Below the pieces are notes generated by a model that searched no databases, had not been told where the DNA came from, and saw only the letters and a list, made by a program, of their open reading frames with translations. A DNA stretch of 64,000 nucleotides from Mycobacterium tilburgii (GTDB taxonomy: Bacteria > Actinomycetota > Actinomycetes > Mycobacteriales > Mycobacteriaceae), in NCBI RefSeq assembly GCF_902168065.1, contig NZ_LR655694.1, positions 37,065-101,064 on the forward strand. The letters run 5' to 3'. Of this stretch, positions 19,366 through 29,219 are shown one piece after another (position 1 is the stretch's first letter; each line of letters starts with the position of its first letter). The position numbers and the translations under genes are program-made.

Positions 19366-20271
19366 ATGCGCCCTGCACTGTCCGACTATCAGCACTTGGC
19401 CAGGGGCAAGGTCCGTGAGCTCTATCGCGTCGATGACGACCATCTGTTGCTGGTATCCAGCGACCGGATCTCCGCGTACGACTTAGTCCTGGACAGCACC
19501 ATCCCGGACAAGGGACGCATCCTGACCGCGATGAGCGTGTTCTTTTTCGGCCTCGTCGCTGGACGTACGGACGTCCCCAATCACCTGGTCGGACCGCCGG
19601 ATGATCCGCGCATCCCCGACGAGGTGCTGGGCCGCGCGCTGGTGGTACGGCAGCTCGAGATGATGCCAGTCGAATGCGTGGCTCGCGGATATCTGACCGG
19701 CTCCGGGTTGTTAGACTACCAGGCGACCGGACGGGTCTGCGGCATCGAGCTACCGTCCGGCCTGGTCGAGGCCAGCAAGTTCGCCGAGCCACTGTTCACG
19801 CCGGCCACCAAGGCCGCGTTGGGCGACCACGACGAGAACATCACCTTTGGCCGGGTGATCGAGCTGGTGGGTGAGCATCGTGCCAATCAGCTGCGGGACC
19901 GCACGCTGCAGATCTATGTCCACGCCGCCGAGCACGCATTGACGAGGGGAATCATCATCGCCGATACCAAGTTCGAATTCGGCACCGATAAGGACGGCAA
20001 TCTGTTGCTGGCCGACGAGATCTTCACTCCGGACTCGTCGCGGTACTGGCCGGCCGAGGATTACCGAGTCGGCGTGGTGCAGACCAGTTTCGACAAGCAA
20101 TTCGTCCGCAACTGGCTTACCAGTCCCGAGTCCGGTTGGGACCGGCACGGCTCCATACCGCCACCGCCGTTGCCGCAGCAGATCATCGACGCCACCCGCG
20201 ACCGCTACATCAATGCTTATGAGCGGATCTCCGGGTTGAGTTTCGGTGACTGGATCGGACCGGCGGAATGA
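19366..20271 (+). CDS. purC: SAICAR synthetase
   Basis: Joins aspartate to CAIR, giving SAICAR. ATG 19366, 301 residues, close to the family length for actinobacteria. Signatures: [26 protein letters not shown] at the N-terminus (ATP site), [14 protein letters not shown], and [19 protein letters not shown]. The last codons overlap the ptrB start as ATGA, so translation of the two is coupled. Intact. Confidence 0.97.
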   Translation: MRPALSDYQHLARGKVRELYRVDDDHLLLVSSDRISAYDLVLDSTIPDKGRILTAMSVFFFGLVAGRTDVPNHLVGPPDDPRIPDEVLGRALVVRQLEMMPVECVARGYLTGSGLLDYQATGRVCGIELPSGLVEASKFAEPLFTPATKAALGDHDENITFGRVIELVGEHRANQLRDRTLQIYVHAAEHALTRGIIIADTKFEFGTDKDGNLLLADEIFTPDSSRYWPAEDYRVGVVQTSFDKQFVRNWLTSPESGWDRHGSIPPPPLPQQIIDATRDRYINAYERISGLSFGDWIGPAE

Positions 20272-22421
20272 CGCAGGCCGATGCCACACCGCCACCGCCC
20301 GTCGCCAAGCGCGTTCCGACCACTCGTGAGCACCACGGCGACGTCTTCATCGATCCCTATGAGTGGTTGCGCGATAAATCCAATCTCGAGGTCGTCGACT
20401 ACCTCAAGGCGGAAAACGACTACGCCGACCAAACGCTGGATTATCTGGAGCCTTTGCGGCAGAAAATTTTCGACGAGATCAAAGTACGCACCAAGGAAAC
20501 CGACCTGTCGGTGCCCACCCGGCAAGGCGGATGGTGGTACTACTCACGCACGTTCGAGGGACAACAGTACCGAGTTCAGTGCCGGTGCCCGGTCGCCGAT
20601 CCCGACGACTGGGATCCGCCTGCGCTGGACGAGAACACCAACATCCCGGGCGAGCAGATTCTGCTCGATTCCAACGAGGAGGCCGACGGGCACGACTTCT
20701 TCGCGCTGGGCGCTGCCCTGGTGAGCCTGGATGCCCATCTGCTCGCCTACTCCGTCGACACCCTTGGTGACGAGCAGTATACCTTGCGGTTCAAGGATTT
20801 ACGTACCGGTGAGAAATACCCGGACGAGATCGCCGACATCGCGGGCGGGGTGACCTGGGCCGCGGACAACCGGACCGTCTACTACCTGACTCTGGACGAC
20901 GCCCACCGCCCGGACAAGGTGTGGCGGTATCGGCTGGGTTCCGGCGACCCGGCGGAATTGGTGTATCACGAGGCCGACGAACGATTTTGGCTCAGGGTGG
21001 GGCTCAGCCGCAGCGAAGCGTACGTCTTCATTGCCTCCGGTTCGTCCATCACCTCCGAGGTTTATTACGCCGACGCGCGCGACTCGCAGGCTCAGTTCAC
21101 CGTGGTGTTGCCACGCCGGGAAGGCGTCGAGTATTCGGTGGAGCACGCGATAGTCGGGGGGCAGGATCGTTTCCTGATCCTGCACAACGACGGCGCGGTG
21201 AACTTCACCCTCGCCGAGGCCCCGGTCAGCGATCCGACACGGCAGCGAACGCTGATCCCGCACCGCGACGACGTTCGGATCGAAGCGGCGGACGCCTTTG
21301 CCAGTCATTTGGTGATCAGATATCGACGTGAAGCTATACCGCGAATCCAGTTGTGGCCCATCGCTTCCGACGGCAATTACGGTGAGCCGGACGAGATCGC
21401 GTTCGAGTCTGAACTGATGTCGTCGGGCCTGGGCGCCAATCCGAACTGGGTTTCGCCGAAGCTGCGGGTCAGGGCGGGATCTCTCGTCACGCCGCTGCGG
21501 ATCTACGACATCGACCTTCGCACCGGCGAGCGCACGCTGCTGCGGGAGCAACCCGTCCTCGGCTACTATCGACCGTATGACTACGTCGAGCGTCGCGACT
21601 GGGCGCCGGCCCCGGATGGCACCCTGATCCCGGTCTCGATCGTGTATCGGACGGGTCTGGACTTTCCCGCACCCACCCTCATCTACGGCTACGGCTCCTA
21701 CGAAATCTGCACGGATCCAAGCTTTTCCATAGCGCGGCTGTCACTGCTGGATCGGGGCATGGTGTTCGCCATTGCCCACGTCCGCGGCGGCGGGGAGATG
21801 GGCCGGCTCTGGTACGAGCACGGCAAGCTGTTGGAGAAGAAGAACACGTTCACCGACTTCATCGCGGCGGCACAGCATCTGGTGGACTCAGGAGTGACTC
21901 GCCCGGACCGGATCGTAGCGTTGGGCGGCAGTGCCGGTGGGTTGCTGATGGGCGCGGTGGCCAACATGGCGCCGGATCTGTTCGCCGGGATCCTCGCCCA
22001 GGTTCCGTTCGTCGACCCCTTGACCACCATCCTGGACCCATCGCTGCCGCTCACCGTCACCGAGTGGGACGAATGGGGAAACCCGTTGAACGACAGCGAA
22101 GTCTACGCATACATGAAGTCATACTCGCCGTATGAGAACGTCGAGACCAAGACCTATCCCGCCATCTTGGCGATGACCTCGCTCAACGACACCCGGGTCT
22201 ACTACGTGGAACCTGCCAAATGGGTCGCTGCGCTGCGGCACGCCAACCCGCACGGCAACACGGTGTTGCTGAAGACCCAGATGGCGGCCGGTCACGGCGG
22301 CGTCAGTGGCCGTTACCGGGCATGGCAGGAAACTGCGTTTCAGTACGCCTGGCTGCTGTCAGTTGCCGACCGCGACCGCTACGGTAGCGGCGAGAAAGAC
22401 CACCTCGACCAGAGTGCGTGA
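20268..22421 (+). CDS. ptrB: Oligopeptidase B (prolyl oligopeptidase family S9A), full length
   Basis: Cytosolic serine peptidase that cuts short peptides after Arg/Lys. ATG 20268 overlaps purC by four bases. 717 residues: N-terminal beta-propeller (about 80-410), then the alpha/beta hydrolase with catalytic Ser555 in [10 protein letters not shown], Asp641 in [12 protein letters not shown] and His676 in [24 protein letters not shown] marks the hydrolase start. In M. tuberculosis H37Rv the gene is split into Rv0781/Rv0782; here it is one continuous frame. It is striking that this gene remains whole among so many broken ones. Confidence 0.95.
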   Translation: MTQADATPPPPVAKRVPTTREHHGDVFIDPYEWLRDKSNLEVVDYLKAENDYADQTLDYLEPLRQKIFDEIKVRTKETDLSVPTRQGGWWYYSRTFEGQQYRVQCRCPVADPDDWDPPALDENTNIPGEQILLDSNEEADGHDFFALGAALVSLDAHLLAYSVDTLGDEQYTLRFKDLRTGEKYPDEIADIAGGVTWAADNRTVYYLTLDDAHRPDKVWRYRLGSGDPAELVYHEADERFWLRVGLSRSEAYVFIASGSSITSEVYYADARDSQAQFTVVLPRREGVEYSVEHAIVGGQDRFLILHNDGAVNFTLAEAPVSDPTRQRTLIPHRDDVRIEAADAFASHLVIRYRREAIPRIQLWPIASDGNYGEPDEIAFESELMSSGLGANPNWVSPKLRVRAGSLVTPLRIYDIDLRTGERTLLREQPVLGYYRPYDYVERRDWAPAPDGTLIPVSIVYRTGLDFPAPTLIYGYGSYEICTDPSFSIARLSLLDRGMVFAIAHVRGGGEMGRLWYEHGKLLEKKNTFTDFIAAAQHLVDSGVTRPDRIVALGGSAGGLLMGAVANMAPDLFAGILAQVPFVDPLTTILDPSLPLTVTEWDEWGNPLNDSEVYAYMKSYSPYENVETKTYPAILAMTSLNDTRVYYVEPAKWVAALRHANPHGNTVLLKTQMAAGHGGVSGRYRAWQETAFQYAWLLSVADRDRYGSGEKDHLDQSA

Positions 22422-22815
22422 CGGCAGCCGCGTCGTCATCGACTTGGGCGGCGCGGGCATCCGTGACGCGTAAACGTTGGTCGGAAACATGGCCAGCATC
22501 AGCACCAGCAGGCACCACGCCGCGATCACCCGGGTGGCCGCCACCAGCAGCCCGGCGGCGCCCGCGAGTTTCAGCACACCAGTGATGCTGACGAGCAGGG
22601 CCGGTGCGGGTAACCCGGGCGGCACGATCGCGACGAGGTCGCGCCGCAGCGGGGGCGCGAAGTGCGCAATACCGGTCAGGGCGAACATGGCGGCCAGTCC
22701 GACGGCAATCGGCGCAGCCCCACCCGTCCAGGTAGCCGACGCCGAGCCGGCCGACAATGGCGGCGAGAAAGCTGCCCAGCAACAACGTGATCAGCGGGGC
22801 CATCTCACATCCCAT
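22359..22815 (-). pseudogene. DoxX-like small membrane protein, frameshifted
   Basis: The N-terminal helix MAPLITLLLGSFLAAIVGRL (from 22803) is followed by a frameshift near 22735, then GGAAPIAVGLAAMFALTGIA, HFAPPLRRDLVAIVPPGLP, ITGVLKLAGAAGLLVAATRV and a last helix ending at 22359. HF-PPLR-D and the four helices are typical of DoxX proteins. Its 3' end overlaps the end of convergent ptrB by 63 bases. It is divergent from the TetR gene at 22896, which probably once controlled it. Confidence 0.7.
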
Positions 22816-22817
22816 CT

Positions 22818-22870
22818 AGACAGTGACAAGATACGGATCCCACCGTACGGCGGTAATCTAGCCACTGTCA
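22818..22870. promoter_or_regulatory. Inverted GACAGTG/CACTGTC elements between doxX and tetR
   Basis: TAGACAGTGACAAG (from 22817) and GCCACTGTCAAAA (from 22861) share the 7-mer GACAGTG in opposite orientation, about 35 bases apart, with CCGTACGG between them. The position between divergent genes suggests the binding region of the adjacent TetR protein. The minus strand also reads TTTTGACAGTGG, a possible -35 for doxX. Confidence 0.45.
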
Positions 22871-22882
22871 AAATTGGCCCGC

Positions 22883-22888
22883 TATGCT
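22883..22888 (+). promoter_or_regulatory. Putative -10 (TATGCT) deciding the tetR start
   Basis: TATGCT ends 7 bases before the GTG at 22896. It overlaps the upstream in-frame ATG (22884), so that ATG would lie before the transcript start and the GTG is the better start. Confidence 0.5.
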
Positions 22889-22895
22889 GGGGCCC

Positions 22896-23459
22896 GTGGA
22901 CCGTCGCAACTATCACCACGGCGACCTGCGCGCCGTAATCCTTGGCGAAGCCGCGCGGCTGGTGGCCGTCCGCGGCGCGGACGGTATCTCGCTGCGGGAG
23001 CTAGCCCGCGCCGTGGGTGTGTCACATGCCGCGCCAGCTCACCACTTCGCCGATCGTCGCGGCTTGTTCACTGCCCTGGCCGCAGAGGGCTTCCGGCTGC
23101 TGGCCGACGCGCTGAGAGACGCGCGCGGTGACTTTGCCGGTGCCGCGCTGGCGTACGTTCGGTTCGCCCTCGACCACCCCGGGCACTATCAGGTGATGTT
23201 CAACAGGTCGCTGCTGGATTCGGCGAACACCGAACTGGCTGCGGCGGAAGCCGCCGCCGCAGACGAATTAGCGCGGGGCGTAATGACATTGAGTGACCCT
23301 CGCGCCCAGGCCGACTCGGCGGGGGCACAGCTCGCAGCATGGTCACTGGTACACGGCTTTTCGACACTTTGGCTTAATAGTGCGGTCAACGCTGACGTCA
23401 AAGAGGCCGATCCGATGCAAACGGTGACGCGGATCGCGACGATGCTGTTCGATGGTTAG
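22896..23459 (+). CDS. TetR-family transcriptional regulator
   Basis: 187 residues from GTG 22896 (VDRRNYHHGDLRAVILGEA). The N-terminal helix-turn-helix covers residues 8-55 with ISLRELARAVGVSHAAPAHHFADRRG in two pieces, typical of TetR; the C-terminal half, with the DHPGHYQVMFN segment, is of the TetR_C WHG type. The stop overlaps the convergent emrB stop. Likely a repressor of the divergent doxX gene. It survives although its target is frameshifted. Confidence 0.85.
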   Translation: MDRRNYHHGDLRAVILGEAARLVAVRGADGISLRELARAVGVSHAAPAHHFADRRGLFTALAAEGFRLLADALRDARGDFAGAALAYVRFALDHPGHYQVMFNRSLLDSANTELAAAEAAAADELARGVMTLSDPRAQADSAGAQLAAWSLVHGFSTLWLNSAVNADVKEADPMQTVTRIATMLFDG

Positions 23460-25108
23460 TCGGCCAGCTGTTGAGCGGCGTCTGAATCTACCTGGGGCTC
23501 CGGTCGTTTCATCGGCAGAAACGCGGCGGGGATGATCGTTACGACGATCAAGGCGACGGCGAACACGAACACCGCCGTGTAGGCGTGCGAAAAGCCTTGC
23601 GCCACGCTGCTTGCGAAGTCGGGGCCCAGACCCTTCCAAGCGCTGTACGCGGATTCGATCGGCAGGCGTTGACCTGTGCTCTGTTGTTGCGCTGCTACAA
23701 GCTTGTTGGCCGTCATCAGGCTCTGGTTGTGGTTGAACAGCTGGGTCAGGATCACCGTCATCAACGCGGCCCCGATCGATCCGCTCACCTGCTGGTTGAC
23801 CGTTACCAGCGTGGTACCGCGCGCGACCTGATGCGGGGCCAGTGCCTGCAGCACCGCGGCCGACAACGGCGACGTGGTGCAGCCGACGCCGAGGCCGATG
23901 ATCGACAAGCCGACCAGCAGCACCGGGGAGAAGGCGGCCTGCGTCGCTACACCGTAGGTGAAGATGCCCAGGCCGATCGCCATGGTCGTCAGGCCGACCA
24001 GCACAACCTTGCCGGGTCCGTGTTTGTCCATGAATGTCCCGGCGAGCGGCAGCGTCAATACAGCGCCCACGCCGACCGGCACCAAATGCATGCCGGATTC
24101 CATCGGTGTTTGATGCATCACCAGCTGGAAATAGCTCGGAACCAGCAGACCGACGCCGACAAAAGGAGCGCCGAACACCAGCAGGGCTAAATTCGCGTTG
24201 GTCACAGCGCGATTCTTGAATAGCCGAAGGTCGATAAGCGGGTGCTCGACACGAAAGGAATGAAAGACAAATGCGGCGACCAATATCAATCCGAGAATCG
24301 TCGGCCCCAGCACGTAGCGGTTGAGGATCGTGCCCTCCGCCGGCACGGACGACACCCCAGCCAAAAACAACGTGACGCCGGGCGGCAGCAATAGCACGCT
24401 GACGATGTCGAGCGCTTCCGCCGGTGCCGGACGGTCCTTGGGGAAAGTGAAAGCGGCGAGGACCACCGCGACCAGACCGATCGGCAAGTTGATCAGAAAA
24501 ATCCACTGCCAGCCGTAGGTGCCGACCAGCCAGCCGCCCAGGACCGGCCCGCCGATCGGGCCCAGCAGGATCGGAATGCCGCCGATCACCATGAGCCGGC
24601 CGACTCGCCTCGGGCCGGCCTCCTGCGTGAGGATTACGAAGCTCACCGGCATCAACATGCCGCCGCCGATACCTTGGACTACCCGAAAGGTGATGAGCAT
24701 CGCGATGTTCGGCGACATGGCGCAGAGCAGCGAGCCGAGCATGAACAACACAACCGAGCCGATGAAGAGCCGTTTAGTGCCGAATCTGTCGGCCGCCCAT
24801 CCGGTTATCGGGATCACGGTCGCAAACGCCAGCATGTAGGCCGCGACCGACCACGAGACGACGGCCTGATCGGAATTGAACCGGGTGACGAAAGTGCCCT
24901 GGGCGACCGCGACGACGGTGCTGTCCAACATTGCCATGATGCAGGTCAGTCCGCACACGAAGACGATGCGAAGCAACTTGGCGTCGAGCTTGTCGGGATA
25001 GTCCTGCGTGCTCGCGCCCTGGACCGGCGTGGAGGTTTGCGGCGCGGCGACGCTGGGGGCTGCGGGACGCGCTCGTCCCATGGCGTCGCTCAGCATGCGG
25101 CTGAGCAT
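23456..25108 (-). CDS. emrB: EmrB/QacA-family drug:H+ antiporter (14 TM MFS)
   Basis: 550 residues, intact. Motifs: DSTVVAVAQGTF in TM1 (family motif D1), motif A GWAADRFGTKRLFIGS between TM2 and 3, and motif C GGIPILLGPIGGPVLGGWLVG in TM5. The long non-membrane N-terminus (1-45) is Pro/Ala-rich. In M. tuberculosis Rv0783c sits at the same place beyond ptrB. Likely exports lipophilic compounds; the substrate is unknown. A degraded paralogue in tandem follows upstream. Confidence 0.92.
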   Translation of the reverse strand: MLSRMLSDAMGRARPAAPSVAAPQTSTPVQGASTQDYPDKLDAKLLRIVFVCGLTCIMAMLDSTVVAVAQGTFVTRFNSDQAVVSWSVAAYMLAFATVIPITGWAADRFGTKRLFIGSVVLFMLGSLLCAMSPNIAMLITFRVVQGIGGGMLMPVSFVILTQEAGPRRVGRLMVIGGIPILLGPIGGPVLGGWLVGTYGWQWIFLINLPIGLVAVVLAAFTFPKDRPAPAEALDIVSVLLLPPGVTLFLAGVSSVPAEGTILNRYVLGPTILGLILVAAFVFHSFRVEHPLIDLRLFKNRAVTNANLALLVFGAPFVGVGLLVPSYFQLVMHQTPMESGMHLVPVGVGAVLTLPLAGTFMDKHGPGKVVLVGLTTMAIGLGIFTYGVATQAAFSPVLLVGLSIIGLGVGCTTSPLSAAVLQALAPHQVARGTTLVTVNQQVSGSIGAALMTVILTQLFNHNQSLMTANKLVAAQQQSTGQRLPIESAYSAWKGLGPDFASSVAQGFSHAYTAVFVFAVALIVVTIIPAAFLPMKRPEPQVDSDAAQQLAD

Positions 25109-25174
25109 ATCGAGGCCGTTCTATTGTGTTGGGGCTTGGGTATACTATGGCACTTAGCTGCGTGTTTACTGCGT

Positions 25175-25199
25175 GAGCAGGAGGTTTCACCTCCTGCTC
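25175..25199. terminator. 10-bp hairpin between the two emrB-like genes
   Basis: GAGCAGGAGG, loop TTTCA, CCTCCTGCTC: a perfect 10-bp stem after the 3' end of the decayed paralogue and before emrB on the minus strand. There is no T-run, as is common in mycobacteria. It could terminate or attenuate transcription into emrB; it also hides an AGGAGG core. Confidence 0.5.
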
Positions 25200-25272
25200 T
25201 TGCCGTCTGGCGTGCGCCTTACCCCGATCGGCGGGCCGCGTCGCCCAGAAAGCGGGGCGGCGCAGCGGGCAT

Positions 25273-26901
25273 TTATCGGGCGGCCGTCAAGGTGGCAGGC
25301 TTCCTTGGCAAAAATCCCGCTGGTATGAAGGTGAATGCCACGACCACCATCGCGACCGCAAACACCGTCGTATAGACGTGTGAAAGGTCGTGCAAAAGAT
25401 TGGCGGAAAAGCTGGGCGCCAATGCCTCCGGCGGTATTTGTGACGGGTCGACGGGCACCCCCGAAATTGCAGCTTTTTGCTGCAACGCCGCCAATTTGTT
25501 CGCCGCGACGATGTCGTTGCTGCGGTTGAACTGATTGGTCAAGATCATCGCCATCAGCGCGGTACCCACCGACCCACCCACCTGATGGCTCACGCTCATC
25601 AGCGTCGTGCCGCGCGCGATCTGATGCGGCGCCAACGCCTGCACCGATGCGACCGACAACGGCATCATCGTGCACCCATCCCCAGGCCCATGATCGCCAG
25701 CGCAACCAGCAGGATCGGTTGGTACGTGACGTGCCTGGCCACGCCGAAGCCGAACTCGCCGAGGCCGGCGATGATCATTGCGATGCTGGCCAGCACAACT
25801 TTCCCGGGCCCTGCCGGTCCACCAACGGCCCCGCCAGTCGCATGGTCAGCAATGGCACCTGATCCCCTAGGGGATCCTAGGGGATCAGGTGCACCCCGGC
25901 TTGCATCGGCGTCTGGTGCAGCACCTGCTGCAGGTAACTCGGCAGCAGCAAGCCGGCACCAAAAAAGCCCGCCCCGGCGAACAACAACATCGTCACGTTG
26001 TCCTGCCTTAGGACCGGGTTCTGATACAGCCGCAGATCGATCAGCGGGTGATCCGCGCGACGCCAAGGCATGCACGACGAACGCGCCGATCAGCAGTAAG
26101 CCGATGGTCGCCGGCAGCACCACCCGCCGATCGGCGACCGTGCCGCAGCGCGGGATGGACGACACCGCGAACAGGAACGTCGCCAATCCGGGGAGAGCAG
26201 CACTGCGCCGACGACGTCGAACGTCTCGGACCGCGTCGGTCCCTGGGGAACACGATGCCGGCCAGGACCAGCGTCACCAATCCGATCGGAAGGTTGATCA
26301 AAAAGATCCACCGCCATCTGGAGGTATCGATCAGCCAGCCCGCCCAGGATCGGCCCGGCAATCGGCGCCAGCAGCATGGGAATGCTCAGAATCGACATCA
26401 GGCGCCCGAGCCGTCCCGGGCCCGCTTCGCGTGTCATGATCACGAATCCCAGCGGCATCAGCATGCCGCCGCTGACACCTTGCACTACGCGAAACACGAT
26501 GAGTTGCAGAATATTCGACGCCGCCGCGCAAAGCTGTGAGACCAGCACGAACGCCACCACCGAGCCCATGAATATTCGTTTGGTGCCGAACCGGTCGGCA
26601 GCCCACCCGGTCAACGGGATCACCGTCGCCAACCCGAGCGTGTAGCCGGTCATCGTCCATGCGACGACGGCCTGGTCGGAATCGAACTCGGTGATGAAAG
26701 TGCGTTGCGCGACAGTGACGACCGTGACGTCGAGTATCGCCATGATCGTGGCCAGCAGGCAGACACCGGAAATCCGCAGCAGCGGGGCATCCAATTTGTC
26801 CGGATAAACACCATTCGCCCGCACCCAACAACCCGGCGGGGTGGTGGGCAGCGGGGCGTCGCCCGCCGCAGAACGGGCCTTTTCCATGACGTTGCTTAGC
26901 A
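25273..26901 (-). pseudogene. Second EmrB/QacA-family transporter, decayed
   Basis: Starts MLSNVMEKARSAAGDAPLP at 26901, parallel to the MLSRMLSDAMGRARPAAP start of emrB, and matches it segment by segment: LDVTVVTVAQRTFITEFDSD, motif A GWAADRFGTKRIFMGS, motif C SIPMLLAPIAGPILGG, then frameshifts near 26340, 26215, 26070, 25870 and 25680, and a final open part LMSVSHQVGGSVGTALMAM to the stop at 25273. A hairpin insertion (25855-25892) adds stops. The two genes are a tandem pair of one family with one copy dying. Confidence 0.88.
25855..25892. repeat. Perfect 17-bp inverted repeat with 4-base loop in the emrB-like pseudogene
   Basis: GCACCTGATCCCCTAGG (25855-25871), loop GGAT, then its exact reverse complement (25876-25892). 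It interrupts the region encoding HLIP(V/L)GxGA of the transporter. It looks like an inverted duplication by template switching, not a terminator, because it lies inside the coding part. Confidence 0.9.
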
Positions 26902-27078
26902 TATCGAATCGATTTCCGACGCGGACCGGCACGTACTTGCTCCCGCCCCGCGTCATCGCTGCGGCCCGGCCCCCGATAGAGCGCGCATACATAATGGCGT
27001 CTGCCGTTTGCGTTGATATACGCCTCTCGTCTGCGTGTCCTTCACCATTTCGACACCTGAGCTCGTCAAGCTTCGGTT

Positions 27079-27786
27079 GTGCCTGGAAAATTGATCGTCT
27101 CGGTCCTCGGGGATAGCCGACCGCACCCTCGACGACGTTGAGGCGTTCTGTGCCCAAATGGATGCCCGCCGGGTGCCCGTTTCGTTGCTGGTGGCTCCGC
27201 GCCTTTCCGGTGACTACCGGCTTGATCGTGATCCGCGCACCGTCGAATGGCTAGCGGCCCGCTGTGCCGGTGGCGACTCAGATCATGCTGCGCGGTTACG
27301 CCGATGCGGCCACCAAGAAACGGCGCGGTGAGTTCGCCCTGCTGCGTGCGCACGAGGCCAATTTGCGCCTGATGGCCGCCGACTGAGTGCTCGAGCACAC
27401 CGGGCTGCGTACCCGACTGTTCGCCACCCCGGGCTGGACGGTGTCGCCTGGTGTCGTTAAAGCGTTTCCGCATAATGGCTTTCGACTTCTCGCTGATCTA
27501 CACGGGGTCACCGCCCTGGTCCAGCACACGACCGTTCGGGCTCGCGTGTTGGGCATCGGCGAAGGCTTCCTGACCGAGCCGTGGTGGTGCCGGATAGTGG
27601 TGCTGTCGGCCGAGCGGATCGCACGCCGCGGCGGCGTTGTACGGGTTGCCGTCGCGGCACGGCAATTACGCAAACGCGGGCCGCTACAAATGATGCTGGA
27701 TGCCGTCGACCCTGGCGTCGATGCACGGCTGCGTTCCTACGGTGTACCACTGGCGTCCGGACAGAGCGATCCTCGACGCGGCCTGA
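27079..27786 (+). pseudogene. DUF2334/polysaccharide-deacetylase-like protein (Rv0784-like), frameshifted
   Basis: GTG 27079 (VPGKLIVSVLG), then after a frameshift TLDDVEAFCAQMDARRVPVS and LLVAPRLSGDYRLDRDPRTV, another shift, AATKKRRGEFALLRAHEANL, an in-frame TGA at about 27384, RTRLFATPGWTVSPGVVKAF, ARVLGIGEGFLTEPWWC and RIARRGGVVRVAVAARQL, and after a last shift VYHWRPDRAILDAA with the stop at 27786. The whole length is present; at least four lesions. The family has a carbohydrate-deacetylase-like barrel; the substrate is unknown. Confidence 0.85.
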
Positions 27787-27824
27787 GCCCGCCGACTGGA
27801 TTCTGGCCACTACGCTGGTCCGGC

Positions 27825-29203
27825 ATGAGCGATTCTTCGGCAGCGAACTTCGCTGCTGACGTCATCTATCGTCGGGGCGGGACTATTCGGCCTGGTGGCC
27901 GCGTGCGAGTTGGTGGACCGCGGTTTGCGGATCCTCGTCCTCGACCAGGAGAACAGCGCCAACCTGGGAGCAGGCAGGCCTTCTGGTCGTTCGGCGGCCT
28001 GTTCTTCGTGGACAGCCCCGAGCAGCGTCGGCCGGGCATCCGGGACAGCCACGAGCTCGCCCTGCAGGACTGGTTGGGCACTGCGGCATTCGATCGCGAA
28101 GAGGACTACTGGCCGGCAGTGGACGCAGGCCTACGTGGATTTCGCCGCAGGCGAGAAGCGCAGCTGGCTGCGCGAGCGCGGTTGAAGCTCTTTCCGTAAG
28201 TCGGCTGGGCCGAACGAGGTGGCTACAACGCACAAGGGCATGGCAATTCCGTTCCCCGATTCCATATCACCTGGGGCACCAGGCCGGCGTTGGTCGACAT
28301 CTTCGCTCGTCGGCTTCGCGATCGCGACCGACCGGTTCGCGCACCGTCACCAAGTGGACGAGCTGATTGTCGAGGCCGGCGCGGTGGCCGGGGTGCGGGG
28401 CCCCGTGCTGGAGCCTTCGACTGAACCTCGCGGCAAACCGTCTTACCGGAAAGTGTTGGGGCAGTTCGAATTCCGTTCTTCCGCGGATTGTGACCAGCGG
28501 GGGCATCGGTGGCAACCACGAGCTGGTGCGCAAGAACTGGCCCAAACGCATGGGCCGGGTGCCCGAGCAGATGCTCAGTGGGGTGCTGGCGCACGTGGAC
28601 GGCCGCAGCTCGGCATCTCCCAGCAGGCGGGGGCCTGCGTGATCAACCCGGACCGCATGTGGCATTACACCGAGGGCATCACCAACTACGACCCGATTGC
28701 CGGTTCCGTTATACTCCGGCTTCGACACTCTGGGCACCTGCGAGTACATCACCAGATCCGGGTACGACTACACCTGGTTCATCTTGAACGTCGAGATCAT
28801 TGAGAAAGAATTCGCACTTTCCGGGCAGGAGCAGAATCCGGATCTGACCGGTCAGAGTGTGCGGGCGCTGCTGCGTAACAGGGTCAGTTCCGGTGCGCAC
28901 GGTCCGGTCCAAGCCTTCGTCGACCGAGGGGTGGACTTCGTCAGCGCAAACTTGTTGCGCAAGTTGGTAACCGGGATGAACAAGCTGCCTGACGTGATCC
29001 CACTGGACTATGCGAAGCTCGAGGCCGAGGTCACCGCGCGTGACCGCGAGGTGACCAACAAGTTCAGCAAGGGACGGTCAGATCACCGCGATCCGCGAGG
29101 CCCACGGATACCTGGGTGACCGGTTGGGCCGGGTGGTGCCGCCGCACCGGCTGACCGACCCGAAGGCCGGGTCGCCGGCCGCTGCGCCGACGACATCAGC
29201 TGA
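27825..29203 (+). pseudogene. FAD-binding dehydrogenase (Rv0785-like, ketosteroid-dehydrogenase type), decayed
   Basis: Starts MSDSSAANFAADVI at 27825 (TACGCT stands 8 bases upstream). The FAD GxGxxG segment is shifted out of frame at once. Later pieces: AACELVDRGLRILVLDQENS, FWSFGGLFFVDSPEQRR, IPRIVTSGGIGGNHELVRKN, DRMWHYTEGITNYDPI, TRSGYDYTWFILNVEIIEKE and AITAIREAHGYLGDRLGRVV. Two internal deletions are visible against the family: about 25 codons near 28700 and about 75 codons near 29165, the latter joining PKA directly to the C-terminal GRVAGRCADDIS. The flavin domain cannot form. Confidence 0.88.
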
Positions 29204-29219
29204 TTCGACGTGCACAGCG

